Assembly (NCBI GenBank): GCA_000828835.1
Contig: AP014633.1
Coordinates: forward strand, 2,170,001-2,234,000
Source: Thioploca ingrica
GTDB lineage: Bacteria > Pseudomonadota > Gammaproteobacteria > Beggiatoales > Beggiatoaceae
Length of the DNA stretch: 64,000 bases
Direction: 5' to 3'
Shown here piece after piece: positions 1 to 9,387 of this stretch. The position numbers and the translations under genes are program-made. Under the pieces are notes generated by a model. That model was not told the origin of the DNA and did no database searches. It was given only the letters and a program-made list of their open reading frames with translations. Numbering within the stretch: the stretch's first letter is position 1; every line of letters starts with the position of its first letter.

Positions 1-32
1 TACAGGTCGCATACCTTCAAAAGGAACAATTT

Positions 33-1508
33 ATGTCGGCATTGACACGCGAAGAAACGCAGGCACTCATTCAAGAAGTACTGGAAGTTTATCCAGAAAA
101 GGCCCAAAAAGATCGGGCTAAACATTTAGCAGTGAATAATCACGTTGTTGAACCATCGAAGAAATGTATTGTCTCTAACCGCAAATCGCTACCGGGGGTG
201 ATGACCGTTCGCGGATGTGCCTACGCCGGTTCCAAAGGGGTGGTCTGGGGACCCGTTAAAGATATGGTTCATATTTCTCATGGCCCGGTGGGATGTGGTC
301 AATATTCGCGGGCTGGTCGGCGTAATTATTACGTTGGCACGACTGGGGTCAATACTTTCGGGACGATGAATTTTACTTCCGATTTTGAGGAACGGGATAT
401 CGTTTTCGGTGGTGATAAAAAACTCGCGAAGATTATCGATGAGATCGAAATGCTTTTCCCGCTGAATAAAGGTATTACGGTTCAGTCTGAATGTCCAATT
501 GGTCTGATTGGCGATGATGTTGAAGCCGTGGTTAAACGGAAAGCCACTGAAACCGGTAAAGCCATTGTGCCGGTACGTTGCGAAGGGTTTCGCGGGGTAT
601 CGCAATCACTTGGGCATCATATTGCCAATGACTCCATCCGTGACTGGGTTCTCGCTAAGCGGGATGGTCAAGCGTTTGAATCCACGCCTTATGACGTAAC
701 GATTATTGGTGATTACAACATCGGTGGTGATGCGTGGTCTTCTCGAATTTTGTTGGAAGAAATGGGGTTACGGGTGATTGCGCAATGGTCGGGTGATGGC
801 ACTCTCGCTGAAATAGAAAATACCTCTAAAGCGAAACTGAATCTGATCCACTGCTATCGTTCCATGAACTACATTGCTCGCCATATGGAGGAAAAATATG
901 GGGTTCCGTGGTTAGAGTATAACTTTTTTGGCCCCACCAAGATCGCCGAAAGTCTTCGCAAGATTGCCGCTTGTTTCGATGAGCAAATTCAAGCTAAAGC
1001 TGAACAAGTGATTGCCAAATATCAACCAATGATGGCCGCGATCATCGCCAAATATAAACCCCGGTTAACCGGTAAAAAAGTCATGCTGTACGTTGGCGGC
1101 TTGCGTCCACGCCATATCATTGGGGCTTATGAAGATTTAGGGATGGAAGTTGTCGGTACCGGCTATGAATTTGCCCACAATGACGACTACGATCGGACGG
1201 TTAAGGAAATGCCTGATGCAACCTTGTTGTACGACGATGTGACCGGTTTTGAACTTGAAGAATTTGTTAAGCGGATTCGACCGGATCTCATCGGTTCTGG
1301 GATTAAAGAAAAATATATTTTCCAAAAGATGGGGATTCCTTTCCGGCAAATGCACTCTTGGGACTATTCTGGGCCTTATCACGGTTACGACGGGTTCGCT
1401 ATTTTCGCCCGCGACATGGATATGACTATCAATAATCCCTGTTGGAACAAGTTAACGCCGCCTTGGCTAGCTAAGTCAAAGGACGATGCCTTAAATAAAG
1501 CGGCTTAA
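33..1508 (+). CDS. nifD: Nitrogenase MoFe protein alpha chain
   Basis: Alpha subunit of the molybdenum-iron protein, which binds the FeMo-cofactor active site where N2 is reduced to ammonia in the cytoplasm. The 491-residue product has the family length and is alignable end to end with Azotobacter NifD. P-cluster cysteine ligands are visible at C62, C88 and C154 ([11 protein letters not shown]), and the FeMo-cofactor ligands at C274 ([10 protein letters not shown]) and H441 ([17 protein letters not shown]). An AAGGAA ribosome site precedes the ATG. It is the first gene in the window and heads the run nifD-nifK-nifT; nifH is expected just upstream, outside the window. No anomaly is seen and the identification is essentially certain. 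Confidence 0.99.
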   Translation: MSALTREETQALIQEVLEVYPEKAQKDRAKHLAVNNHVVEPSKKCIVSNRKSLPGVMTVRGCAYAGSKGVVWGPVKDMVHISHGPVGCGQYSRAGRRNYYVGTTGVNTFGTMNFTSDFEERDIVFGGDKKLAKIIDEIEMLFPLNKGITVQSECPIGLIGDDVEAVVKRKATETGKAIVPVRCEGFRGVSQSLGHHIANDSIRDWVLAKRDGQAFESTPYDVTIIGDYNIGGDAWSSRILLEEMGLRVIAQWSGDGTLAEIENTSKAKLNLIHCYRSMNYIARHMEEKYGVPWLEYNFFGPTKIAESLRKIAACFDEQIQAKAEQVIAKYQPMMAAIIAKYKPRLTGKKVMLYVGGLRPRHIIGAYEDLGMEVVGTGYEFAHNDDYDRTVKEMPDATLLYDDVTGFELEEFVKRIRPDLIGSGIKEKYIFQKMGIPFRQMHSWDYSGPYHGYDGFAIFARDMDMTINNPCWNKLTPPWLAKSKDDALNKAA

Positions 1509-1583
1509 CTTAACCATTATTTCGAGTGAATTAACCAAGCGCTTACATCCGCGGATGGGCGGTGTAGGCGAAGGAGATTATCA

Positions 1584-3152
1584 ATGCAGATTGTTGACGA
1601 TATCAAACCGTGTTACCCCTTGTTCGGTGAAGATGCTTATAAAGCAACCCTCGCCCGCAAACGGGAAGAATTTGAAGAATGTCATCCCGAAGACAAAATT
1701 GCGGAAACTTTTTTGTGGACTACCAGCGAAGAATATAAGGAACTGAACTTTAAACGCGAAGCCTTGACCGTTAATCCCGGTAAAGCTTGTCAACCGCTCG
1801 GCGCCGTCCTGTGTGCTTTGGGTTTTGAAAAGACGTTGCCTTATGTTCATGGCTCGCAAGGATGTGTGGCTTATTTTCGTACCTACTTCAACCGCCATTT
1901 TAAAGAACCGATTGCATGTGTTTCTGATTCCATGACCGAGGATGCTGCCGTGTTTGGTGGGCAGAAGAATATGTTTAGTGGTTTGGAAAATGCCCGTGCG
2001 TTGTATAAACCAGAAATGATGGCGGTTTCCACGACTTGTATGGCAGAAGTCATTGGTGATGATTTGAATGCGTTTATTGGGAATGCCAAGAAAGAGGGAC
2101 ATTTACCGCAGGAATTTCCTACGCCGTTTGCGCATACCCCTTCGTTTGTCGGTTCGCACGTCACCGGTTGGGATAATATGTTCGAGGGGATTATTCGTTA
2201 CTTTACCTTGAACGAAATGACGGGGAAACAACCGGGGAGCAATGGAAAGATTAATATTGTTCCCGGTTTTGAAACCTATCTGGGTAACTTTCGAGTTATC
2301 AAACGGATGTTAACCGAAATGGGCGTCAACTACAGTTTCCTCTCTGATCCTGAAGAAGTTCTCGATACTCCGGCCGATGGGACTTATCGCATGTATGCCG
2401 GTGGAACTTCGCAGGCGGAAGTAAAAGATGCCCCAAATTCGACGACGACTTTGTTGTTGCAACCGCTGCAATTGGTTAAAACTAAAAAATATGTTGAAGC
2501 GACTTGGCAACATGATATTCCTAAACTCGATATTCCGATGGGCTTGGAATGGACTGATCAATGGCTAATGAAAGTGTCGGAAATCACCGGCAAGCCGATT
2601 CCAGATTCGCTCACCAAGGAACGCGGACGATTAGTCGATATGATGACGGATTCTCACGCTTGGCTACATGGTAAACGTTATGCGGTGTGGGGCGATCCCG
2701 ATTTTACAATGGGGATAACTCAATTTTTGCTCGAACTCGGCGCTGAACCTTTGCACGTGCTATGTCACAACGGTGGTAAACGCTGGGAAAAGGCCATGAA
2801 GAAAATGCTGGAGAATTCGCCTTATGCTCAAAATACTCGGCTGTATTCCAAACATGATTTATGGCATATGCGGTCGTTAGTGTTTACCGAAAAACCGGAT
2901 TTTATGATTGGTAATTCTTACGGTAAATTTATCCAACGAGATACTCGCCATAAAGGCAAACCGTTTGAAGTTCCCTTGATCCGAATGGGTTTCCCTATTT
3001 TTGATCGTCATCATCTCCATCGGATGACCACTTTGGGATATGAAGGGGCAATGTATATTTTAACTACTTTAGTTAATGCCGTGTTAGAACGTTTGGATGA
3101 CGAGACGATGGTCATGGGCAAGACGGACTACAATTACGATCTCATTCGTTGA
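1584..3152 (+). CDS. nifK: Nitrogenase MoFe protein beta chain
   Basis: Beta subunit of the MoFe protein, completing the alpha2-beta2 tetramer and sharing the P-cluster with NifD. Length (522 aa) matches the family. The P-cluster ligands appear at C69 (NPGKACQPLGA), C94 (HGSQGCVAYFR) and C152 (STTCMAEVIGDD). The N-terminal extension typical of the Azotobacter-type beta chain is present. An AAGGAG site at 1570-1575 sets the ATG at 1584. It lies 75 nt after nifD and must be cotranscribed with it. Confidence 0.99.
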   Translation: MQIVDDIKPCYPLFGEDAYKATLARKREEFEECHPEDKIAETFLWTTSEEYKELNFKREALTVNPGKACQPLGAVLCALGFEKTLPYVHGSQGCVAYFRTYFNRHFKEPIACVSDSMTEDAAVFGGQKNMFSGLENARALYKPEMMAVSTTCMAEVIGDDLNAFIGNAKKEGHLPQEFPTPFAHTPSFVGSHVTGWDNMFEGIIRYFTLNEMTGKQPGSNGKINIVPGFETYLGNFRVIKRMLTEMGVNYSFLSDPEEVLDTPADGTYRMYAGGTSQAEVKDAPNSTTTLLLQPLQLVKTKKYVEATWQHDIPKLDIPMGLEWTDQWLMKVSEITGKPIPDSLTKERGRLVDMMTDSHAWLHGKRYAVWGDPDFTMGITQFLLELGAEPLHVLCHNGGKRWEKAMKKMLENSPYAQNTRLYSKHDLWHMRSLVFTEKPDFMIGNSYGKFIQRDTRHKGKPFEVPLIRMGFPIFDRHHLHRMTTLGYEGAMYILTTLVNAVLERLDDETMVMGKTDYNYDLIR

Positions 3153-3192
3153 TGACATGGAATTGCCTTTATTAGTCGGCAAAAGTATCTAC

Positions 3193-3243
3193 ATCTCCCT
3201 CACTCACCTTCACCCTTGATAAGGGGGAGGGATGGGGTGGGGG
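3193..3243. repeat. CT/GA-rich palindrome between nifK and nifT
   Basis: The 105-nt nifK-nifT gap contains an imperfect inverted repeat: CTCCCTCACTCACCTTCACCCTT, split here as CTCCCTCAC and CACCTTCACCCTT, followed after GAT by an AAGGGGGAGGGATGGGG arm. It resembles the CTCCCTCACCCC-type palindromes dispersed in many proteobacterial genomes. A stem here could shield the nifK 3' end or damp read-through into nifT; that role is inference. Confidence 0.55.
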
Positions 3244-3257
3244 TTAAGGAACCCACT

Positions 3258-3470
3258 ATGGCAAATATCATGATCCGCCAAGATACTTCCGGCGATCTCA
3301 TCTTCTATCTCGCTAAAAAGGATTTGGAAGAAAAAATTATTGCTATCGAATTTAATAGCCCAGATAAATGGGGAGGAGAACTCAAACTAGCGGATGGTCA
3401 AGCTTATTATGTGACTCCGCTCGATGAACGTCCTAAACTACCGATAACCGTGCGAGCACGGCGGTTGTAA
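3258..3470 (+). CDS. nifT: NifT/FixU family protein
   Basis: Small beta-rich nif protein of 70 residues beginning MANIMIRQ. Members of the NifT/FixU family lie directly after nifHDK in many diazotrophs; their biochemical role is not settled and mutants usually fix nitrogen normally. I chose the ATG at 3258, because the upstream in-frame extension from 3216 runs through the palindrome and does not look like the family N-terminus. The conserved core GGELKLADGQAYYVTP is visible. It sits between nifK and a nif ferredoxin. Confidence 0.92.
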   Translation: MANIMIRQDTSGDLIFYLAKKDLEEKIIAIEFNSPDKWGGELKLADGQAYYVTPLDERPKLPITVRARRL

Positions 3471-3504
3471 ACCTGAATTTGATTGAATATAAGGAGTAAT
3501 GGTT

Positions 3505-3708
3505 ATGGCGATGAAAATTGACCCCAAGCTGTGCACTTCTTGTGGTGACTGCGAACCGGAATGTCCTACTACTTCCATCAAGCCTAAAAAAGGCGTCTAC
3601 GTCATTAATGCAGAAACCTGCACCAATTGTGAAGGTGAGTATGATTCACCTAAATGTTTAGAACTTTGTCCTATCGACGACTGCATCGTAGCGGTCTTGG
3701 CTGCTTAA
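3505..3708 (+). CDS. fdxN: nif-cluster 2[4Fe-4S] ferredoxin
   Basis: A 67-residue ferredoxin with cluster motifs CTSCGDCEPECP (C10, C13, C16, C20) and CTNCEGEYDSPKCLELCP (C39, C42, C51, C55). The longer spacing in the second motif is typical of FdxN-type ferredoxins, which supply electrons for nitrogenase or for NifB-dependent cofactor synthesis. AAGGAG at 3491-3496 is only 2 nt from an ATG at 3499 but 8 nt from the one at 3505, so 3505 is preferred. The next gene starts directly after its stop codon. Confidence 0.9.
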   Translation: MAMKIDPKLCTSCGDCEPECPTTSIKPKKGVYVINAETCTNCEGEYDSPKCLELCPIDDCIVAVLAA

Positions 3709-4428
3709 ATGCCGGAAATTGCTATGGAAACGATTACCAAAGAAGCCGCACGACGCATTGCCTATGCGGCTCATTGTTTACCACAGATTGAACTACACAC
3801 GTTTGTGATTCAATTAGTCAAGCAGATAGTATTACCGGTAACAGAAGAAAAACTGGCTCAAATCACGGTAGTTGATTTAAACAACTGGTTTGCTAATCAG
3901 ACCAAAATGGCAGCCGTACTCAACGCTGCTGGACTAGAACGAGCAAAACGTTACCTCTGTGGTGAGGAAAAAACGGATCCAACGATACCGGTTCCGGAAC
4001 GGGATACAATTAGTGAAATGCTAGGTAGCTTAAGGGTCGCAGTTGCTTCTAATACGGGTGAAATGTTAGATGGCCATTTTGGTAGCTGTCCTCGTTTTCT
4101 TATCTATCAAGTCGGATCAGAGGCAGTGTATCTGGCCGAGGTACGTTCAACCCAATCACTAGATGAAGCTAAGGATAAGAATGCCGCTCGGGTAGCACTG
4201 ATCCGCGATTGTGCAATACTGTACGTCCAATCGATTGGGGGACCAGCAGCGGCTAAAGTGGTCTATGCGGGTATCCATCCAGTGAAATTTCCGGCCGGTG
4301 GCTCCGCCCGTGAAGCACTCGCCCGCTTGCAAACGACCCTGGCATCACCACCACCCTGGCTAGCCAAAATTCTGGGAGTATCAGCCAATCGTTCATTGGA
4401 TCGATATCTTGAAGCGGTAGAGGAATAA
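3709..4428 (+). CDS. nafY: NafY/NifY-type FeMo-cofactor carrier
   Basis: A 239-residue two-domain protein. Residues 1 to about 95 form a helical domain like the N-terminus of NafY/NifY, and residues 107 to about 225 form the dinitrogenase iron-molybdenum cofactor-binding domain shared with NifX (LRVAVASNTGEMLDGHFGSC). H123 in DGHFG aligns with the histidine of NafY reported to bind FeMo-co. Such proteins hold the cofactor or apo-MoFe protein during maturation. The ATG follows the ferredoxin stop with no gap; a second ATG at 3724 is possible. NafY versus NifY cannot be separated without an alignment. Confidence 0.85.
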   Translation: MPEIAMETITKEAARRIAYAAHCLPQIELHTFVIQLVKQIVLPVTEEKLAQITVVDLNNWFANQTKMAAVLNAAGLERAKRYLCGEEKTDPTIPVPERDTISEMLGSLRVAVASNTGEMLDGHFGSCPRFLIYQVGSEAVYLAEVRSTQSLDEAKDKNAARVALIRDCAILYVQSIGGPAAAKVVYAGIHPVKFPAGGSAREALARLQTTLASPPPWLAKILGVSANRSLDRYLEAVEE

Positions 4429-4484
4429 TTTTCCTTTAGGGTAGTTATAACTGGCATTCAAAAATAGCAGATGAGAATAGCTTC

Positions 4485-5450
4485 ATGACAGCATTGGCAC
4501 TAGAAGAAACCATTTTAACGCGGCTGAGTGCGGAGATTGCGGCAGCAGCGCCCCGACCTCATCATACCAATTTATTAGCCGCTATCGATCGTTACTTGAC
4601 CGGTTATACTTTTCAGTTAGCTTACACTCAAGAGGGTTGGTATCGACCGGGGAGCGTTATTCAGTCAAATGGTAGCCGCGTAACCAACGATTTAGCCGCT
4701 TGGGCCGAACTTGAATTGGATCGTTGTCAGGGAGATATGGGCCTTTTTTTTGATCGTCATGCTCAAGATGAATTGCTCGTCACTCGCCTAGTCGGTAAAA
4801 CGCATTACTTGGTGGCGCCCTACGGTTCAGAACCGGCTAAATTTCTGCAACTGGAAGTGGAGGAATTGCAAGAAGTATTGGATCGGCGCCTACTGGACTT
4901 TGAAACGCCACCAATTGATCTAGCGGAACTGATTGATCCCATTAAACCGCATACTTTACCTTTTCATGCCGTTTCTAGGCCGCATTACCAGCTACGGCAA
5001 CTCGATGATATGCGACTGATGATGGGGCGTTTAACCGCTCCAGATGAACCAGAAGTTCCTATCCAACGATTTTTACAGGAATGGGCAGCTAGCCGTGCGG
5101 GAGTAAGCAACCATTTCAGTGCGCATTGGGTTATCGTTTGGCGTGAGTACTCTAATTGTTATTGTCAAACCGTCATGACCACAGTGCCGGTATCTCGGCA
5201 TACCCGTAAACTCCGTCACTTTCATTGGGAAGCCGATGTTCATGGTTTGGATTTAGCCCGGCAACTCACTGCTTTTGATCGGGCAGCGGGTTATCCTTTC
5301 GCTTGGTACTTCCATTTGATAACGGGAAAGTTAACCCCTTACGACATTGCCACAGCAGTTAAACAAGACTTAAAAGCGGGTTATCGTTATTTGGCTGAAC
5401 GAGACGTGGCTATTCTCGAAGCTTGGTTGGAGCAACCTTATACCATTTAA
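4485..5450 (+). CDS. nif-cluster protein of unknown function
   Basis: A 321-residue soluble protein I cannot assign to a named family. It has no signal peptide, transmembrane segment or cysteine cluster motif. It is rich in aromatic residues and histidine in its second half (for example NHFSAHWVIVWREYSN and HFHWEADVHGL). It lies 56 nt after the nafY-like gene on the same strand, and reading continues towards nifE, so it is likely part of the nif regulon. Azotobacter-type clusters also carry uncharacterised genes between nifY and nifE, so a position-conserved accessory role is plausible, but that is inference. Confidence 0.8.
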   Translation: MTALALEETILTRLSAEIAAAAPRPHHTNLLAAIDRYLTGYTFQLAYTQEGWYRPGSVIQSNGSRVTNDLAAWAELELDRCQGDMGLFFDRHAQDELLVTRLVGKTHYLVAPYGSEPAKFLQLEVEELQEVLDRRLLDFETPPIDLAELIDPIKPHTLPFHAVSRPHYQLRQLDDMRLMMGRLTAPDEPEVPIQRFLQEWAASRAGVSNHFSAHWVIVWREYSNCYCQTVMTTVPVSRHTRKLRHFHWEADVHGLDLARQLTAFDRAAGYPFAWYFHLITGKLTPYDIATAVKQDLKAGYRYLAERDVAILEAWLEQPYTI

Positions 5451-5472
5451 TTATGAAAAATCACTATATTGG

Positions 5473-5708
5473 TTAGGGCGTGTCATCAATTAAAGTAACT
5501 CATTAAAAAAATGTCAACTATCCCAAAATAAATCAATTATCTACCCGGTAGGTCGGACAAAGCGCAGCGTGTCCGACGGATTCCTTTGAACAGCTGGTCG
5601 GACACGCTGCGCTTTGTCCGACCTACACGATAGATGAATTTGGATTGATTTCATTGGAACCCTTGACCGGTTGTTCAAGGAGCCACCGGAATTGATGACA
5701 CGCCCTAA
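5473..5708. mobile_element. 236-bp MITE-like element with nested palindrome, upstream of nifE
   Basis: The unit is bounded by a perfect 19-bp terminal inverted repeat: TTAGGGCGTGTCATCAATT at 5473-5491 and its complement at 5690-5708. The TTA/TAA at the tips could be a target duplication. It has no coding capacity, so it is a non-autonomous element mobilised, if at all, by a transposase elsewhere. It carries an inserted GTAG palindrome pair at 5548-5626. It ends 21 nt before the nifE start codon and splits the nif run in two, so it may supply or disrupt a promoter for nifENX. Confidence 0.8.
5548..5626. repeat. Paired GTAG-type palindrome inside the MITE
   Basis: The plus copy is GTAG (5548-5551), stem GTCGGAC, loop AAAGCGCAGCGT, stem GTCCGAC (to 5577). 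An exact inverted copy spans 5597-5626 and ends in CTAC. The two copies form a 29-bp perfect inverted repeat around a 19-nt spacer. The structure matches the other GTAG palindromes in the window. Confidence 0.85.
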
Positions 5709-5729
5709 GATCGAACCAGAGTAAGTGCT

Positions 5730-7139
5730 ATGTATGCTAAAAAAAATATTGCTGAATTACTCGACGAACCAGCCTGTGCTCATAATCAAAAAAGTAAATC
5801 GGGCTGTTCCCGGCCCAAGCCCGGCGCCACGGCCGGTGGGTGTTCTTTTGATGGGGCTCAAATTGCGCTACTGCCCATTGCGGATGTCGCCCATATCGTC
5901 CACGGTGCCATCGCTTGTGCGGGATCATCTTGGGATAGTCGCGGTAGCCGCTCGGCCGGTCGGGCATTGTACCGGATTGGGATGACCACCGATCTGACGG
6001 AACAAGATGTCATCATGGGGCGGGGAGAAAAACGGCTATTTCATGCCATAAAACAGGCTATCGATAGTTATCAGCCAGCTGCAGTATTTGTTTACAACAC
6101 CTGTGTACCGGCTTTGATTGGTGACGATTTAGAAGCCGTCTGTAAAGCCGCTGAGGAGCGCTGGGGTGTGCCGGTGGTTCCAGTCGATGCCGCTGGTTTT
6201 TATGGGACTAAGAACTTGGGTAATCGGTTAGCGGGTGAAACGATGGTCAAATATGTGATAGGTACCCGCGAACCGGATCCTATCCCAGCCGAAGCACACC
6301 GCCCTGGAGTAACGGTACACAATGTTAACCTGATTGGTGAATACAATATTGCTGGGGAATTCTGGCAAGTGTTACCGTTGTTCGATGAGATCGGATTGCG
6401 CGTGCTGTGTACGCTATCCGGTGATACCCGTTTTCACGAAATCCAGACCATGCACCGCGCCAAGGTCACGATGGTCGTTTGCGCTAAAGCGCTGCTGAAT
6501 GTCGCTCGCAAATTGAAAAATCGCTATGGCATTCCTTGGTTTGAAGGCAGCTTTTATGGCATCGTCGATACGTCGAATACTTTTCGAGAATTTGCCCGCT
6601 TAATCAATGATCCAGCGTTAACTGAACGGGTAGAAGCGCTGATATCCCGCGAAGAAGCTCGCGCCAACCAAGCATTAGCGCCTTGGCGGCAGCGGCTGCA
6701 AGGTAAACGCGTGCTGTTATACACCGGTGGCGTCAAATCTTGGTCCGTAGTTTCTGCCCTGCAAGACTTGGGGATGGAGGTGGTCGCCACCGGTACGAAA
6801 AAATCAACTGAGGAAGATAAAGCGCGTATTCGGGAACTGATGGGAGAAACTGCCCATATGATTGAAGACGGTAATCCACGTCTATTACTCAATCTGGTCA
6901 AGGAATACCAAGCCGATTTACTGATTGCCGGCGGGCGAAATATGTTCACTGCTCTCAAAGCCCGATTGCCTTTTTTAGATATTAATCAAGAACGTGAATT
7001 CGGTTATGCCGGTTATCAAGGCATGGTGGAATTAGCTCGGCAATTAGCGCTGACTTTAGAAAGTCCGATTTGGGAAGCGGTGCGTCGACCGGCACCCTGG
7101 AAAACCAAGGTTGTCAACGCAGTTCGGGAGAAAAATTGA
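5730..7139 (+). CDS. nifE: FeMo-cofactor biosynthesis scaffold subunit NifE
   Basis: Alpha-like subunit of the NifEN scaffold, on which the NifB-derived cluster receives molybdenum and homocitrate before transfer to the MoFe protein. The 469-residue product carries cluster-ligand cysteines C38 (AGGCSFDGA), C63 ([11 protein letters not shown]) and C125 ([12 protein letters not shown]) at family positions, and the nitrogenase-component fold is recognisable throughout. The ATG follows the MITE-like element by 21 nt with no strong ribosome site. nifN follows after one base. Confidence 0.98.
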   Translation: MYAKKNIAELLDEPACAHNQKSKSGCSRPKPGATAGGCSFDGAQIALLPIADVAHIVHGAIACAGSSWDSRGSRSAGRALYRIGMTTDLTEQDVIMGRGEKRLFHAIKQAIDSYQPAAVFVYNTCVPALIGDDLEAVCKAAEERWGVPVVPVDAAGFYGTKNLGNRLAGETMVKYVIGTREPDPIPAEAHRPGVTVHNVNLIGEYNIAGEFWQVLPLFDEIGLRVLCTLSGDTRFHEIQTMHRAKVTMVVCAKALLNVARKLKNRYGIPWFEGSFYGIVDTSNTFREFARLINDPALTERVEALISREEARANQALAPWRQRLQGKRVLLYTGGVKSWSVVSALQDLGMEVVATGTKKSTEEDKARIRELMGETAHMIEDGNPRLLLNLVKEYQADLLIAGGRNMFTALKARLPFLDINQEREFGYAGYQGMVELARQLALTLESPIWEAVRRPAPWKTKVVNAVREKN

Positions 7140-7140
7140 A

Positions 7141-8532
7141 ATGGCTACAATCAGCAAACGTAATAAAGCCTTGGCGGTTAATCCGCTCAAAGTGAGTCAA
7201 TCGGTTGGTGCCGCTCTAGCTTTTCTGGGCATTCGCCGTGCTATTCCGATGTTACATGGTTCTCAAGGTTGTACGGCTTTTGGCAAAGTTTTTTTGGTGC
7301 GCCATTTCCGTGAACCCATTCCCTTGCAGACGACCGCGATGGATCAAATTAGCACGGTGATGAATGCGGATGACAATGTGATCGAAGGTCTAAAAACGAT
7401 TGCGGAAAAAAGCCAACCAGCCTTGATTGGATTGCCCACCACCGGGTTATCCGAAACGCAGGGGACCGATATCCATCGTCTTGTGAAAAGTTTCTACGAC
7501 ACTTATCCGCAATTCCGTTTGATTCCAGTGGTACCGGTTAACTCACCCGATTATCTTGGTTGTCTGGAAAGTGGCTTTGCACTCGCCGTCAAAGCTCTGC
7601 TCGAACACTTAGTCCCCACCGCCGGCAATCGACCGGGACGCCGCTTTCGACAGGTCAATGTGTTAGTTGGTTCGGCACTCACCCCCGGTGATTTGGAACA
7701 CCTGCGGGAATTGATTGAAGCGTTTGGTTTACAGCCCATCATCATCCCCGATTTATCGGATTCACTCGATGGGCATCTCCCCGAAATTGACTTCAGCGCG
7801 ATTACGGTGGGTGGTACGCCGGTGTCCGCTTTTACGACTTTAGGTGAATCAGCCGCCACTTTAGTCATCGGTCGTTCCCTCAGCAACGCGGCAGATTGGC
7901 TAAAAGAACGAACTCAAGTACCCGATTTTCGGTTTGATAGTCTCATGGGATTAGAGGCAGTTGACCGGTTAGTCATGACCTTAGCGCAAATCAGCGGTCA
8001 ACCCATTCCAGAGAAAATCGAGCGACAACGCGCCCAGCTACAAGACGCTATGCTAGACACGCATTTCATGCTCGGTTTTGCGCGGATCGCCATCGCAGCG
8101 GATCCGGATTTATTATACGCCTTGAGTTGTTTGGTTAAGGCAATGGGTGCTGAAATCACCGCAGCCATCGCCCCAGCCAATGCGCCTATCCTGGAAGAGG
8201 TGCCCGCTGCAGAAGTTAAATTGGGTGATTTAGAAGATTTAGAAAATCAAGCACGAGAACAAGGTGCCCAACTGCTCATCAGTAATTCCCATGCGGTTGG
8301 CGTAGCAGAACGGTTGCATATTCCACTGCTCCGGGCTGGATTTCCTCAATATGATCAGATTGGCGGCTACCAACGCCTGTGGATAGGCTATCGGGGTACC
8401 CGACAAACTTTATTTGATTTGGCTAACTTACTGTCGAGTCGGAAATTTCATGAAATCCCTGCATACCGTTCCCGTTACGCCGTTCGTCCAGAAGAAGTCA
8501 TTACGCCATTTGCGGCTACTTACCCATCGTGA
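7141..8532 (+). CDS. nifN: FeMo-cofactor biosynthesis scaffold subunit NifN
   Basis: Beta-like subunit of the NifEN scaffold. The 463-residue product begins [20 protein letters not shown], and C44 ([11 protein letters not shown]) corresponds to the single cluster-ligand cysteine of NifN. The ATG at 7141 is preferred over the in-frame start at 7111, which would overlap nifE and adds residues foreign to the family. The one-base gap after nifE indicates translational coupling. nifX starts 10 nt after its stop. Confidence 0.97.
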   Translation: MATISKRNKALAVNPLKVSQSVGAALAFLGIRRAIPMLHGSQGCTAFGKVFLVRHFREPIPLQTTAMDQISTVMNADDNVIEGLKTIAEKSQPALIGLPTTGLSETQGTDIHRLVKSFYDTYPQFRLIPVVPVNSPDYLGCLESGFALAVKALLEHLVPTAGNRPGRRFRQVNVLVGSALTPGDLEHLRELIEAFGLQPIIIPDLSDSLDGHLPEIDFSAITVGGTPVSAFTTLGESAATLVIGRSLSNAADWLKERTQVPDFRFDSLMGLEAVDRLVMTLAQISGQPIPEKIERQRAQLQDAMLDTHFMLGFARIAIAADPDLLYALSCLVKAMGAEITAAIAPANAPILEEVPAAEVKLGDLEDLENQAREQGAQLLISNSHAVGVAERLHIPLLRAGFPQYDQIGGYQRLWIGYRGTRQTLFDLANLLSSRKFHEIPAYRSRYAVRPEEVITPFAATYPS

Positions 8533-8542
8533 GTCAACGCCG

Positions 8543-8965
8543 ATGACCGTGAAAATCGCTTTTGCTAGTCATGATCGCCAACAAGTTAATCAGCATTTTG
8601 GCGTAGCTGAAGCCTTGGTTTTTTACGAAGTTGAACCGGATCATGCTCAACTGGTTGAAGTGGTGGAATTTACCGCCGCGCAAATGGATGGTAATGAAGA
8701 CAAATTGTCGGCTAGAATCGCTTTACTAGAAGGTTGTGCTGCGGTTTATTGCCAAGCGATTGGCGGTTCTGCCATTCAACAACTTTTAGCGCACCATATT
8801 CAACCAATTAAAGTCGAAAATGGCAAATCGATCAAAGAATTATTGGAAGAATTACAACACAATCTGCGCAGTGATTCCCCACCCGCTTGGCTAAGCAAGT
8901 ATTTTAAACGTCAAGCGCTGGCGGATCGATTTGCAACGATGGCAGCGGAGGGTTGGCAAGAATGA
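8543..8965 (+). CDS. nifX: FeMo-cofactor carrier NifX
   Basis: A 140-residue single-domain member of the dinitrogenase iron-molybdenum cofactor family, which carries cofactor precursors between NifB and NifEN. The core MTVKIAFASHDRQQVNQHFG is typical, with H18 at the position of the cofactor-binding histidine. The ATG at 8543 is chosen because the longer reading frame from 8414 overlaps nifN. The stop codon overlaps the ATG of the next gene (ATGA at 8962). Confidence 0.93.
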   Translation: MTVKIAFASHDRQQVNQHFGVAEALVFYEVEPDHAQLVEVVEFTAAQMDGNEDKLSARIALLEGCAAVYCQAIGGSAIQQLLAHHIQPIKVENGKSIKELLEELQHNLRSDSPPAWLSKYFKRQALADRFATMAAEGWQE

Positions 8966-9387
8966 TTGCAATCAAAGCCACGGTAATTGAGAAAGCACCC
9001 GGTCAAATTTGGATAAAAACCACTGAAGGTTGTACGAGTTGTCAAAGCGGTTGCGGTCTAGCCGAAGTGGGCCGATTTTTGGCGCAGCGGCGTTCAAGCA
9101 TCGCACTGCCTTGCGACCAAGTTGTTAACACTGGTGACGAGGTAACCATTGTCGTGGCTGAATCGGCCTTGCTTCGCGCTGGATTATTCGCCTACTTGAT
9201 GCCAGCGACTTTGATGATATTGGGTGCTGCTTTGGCAACTTTAGCGGGTGGTGGTGACGGTAGTGCGGTTATCGGTGCCATCGCTGGCTTAACGCTTGGT
9301 TTTATCTTTATTCGCCTAGTGAACCGTTATCAAGTCCATCAATCAGTGCGAATACCTTCTTCAACTTCAGGAGATTTGTCATCATGA
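8962..9387 (+). CDS. RseC/MucC-family membrane protein in the nif cluster
   Basis: A 141-residue inner-membrane protein of the SoxR-reducing system/RseC family. The N-terminal part has cysteines C24, C27 and C31 in EGCTSCQSGCGL, the family's metal-cluster-like motif. Two hydrophobic segments follow (GLFAYLMPATLMILGAALAT and VIGAIAGLTLGFIFIRLV). Relatives accompany Rnf electron-transport complexes, which feed ferredoxins in some diazotrophs, so a redox role with FdxN/FdxB is possible; that is inference. The start at 8962 overlaps the nifX stop. Its own stop overlaps the next start (ATGA at 9384), so it is tightly coupled. Confidence 0.85.
   Translation: MIAIKATVIEKAPGQIWIKTTEGCTSCQSGCGLAEVGRFLAQRRSSIALPCDQVVNTGDEVTIVVAESALLRAGLFAYLMPATLMILGAALATLAGGGDGSAVIGAIAGLTLGFIFIRLVNRYQVHQSVRIPSSTSGDLSS

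Noticed and set aside
189-605. Minus-strand frame inside nifD
   Set aside because: Shadow of a strongly conserved coding sequence; no ribosome site.
5450-5730. Possible sigma-54 (NifA-type) promoter before nifE
   Set aside because: No GG-N10-GC pair with acceptable flanks was found; the space is occupied by the MITE-like element.
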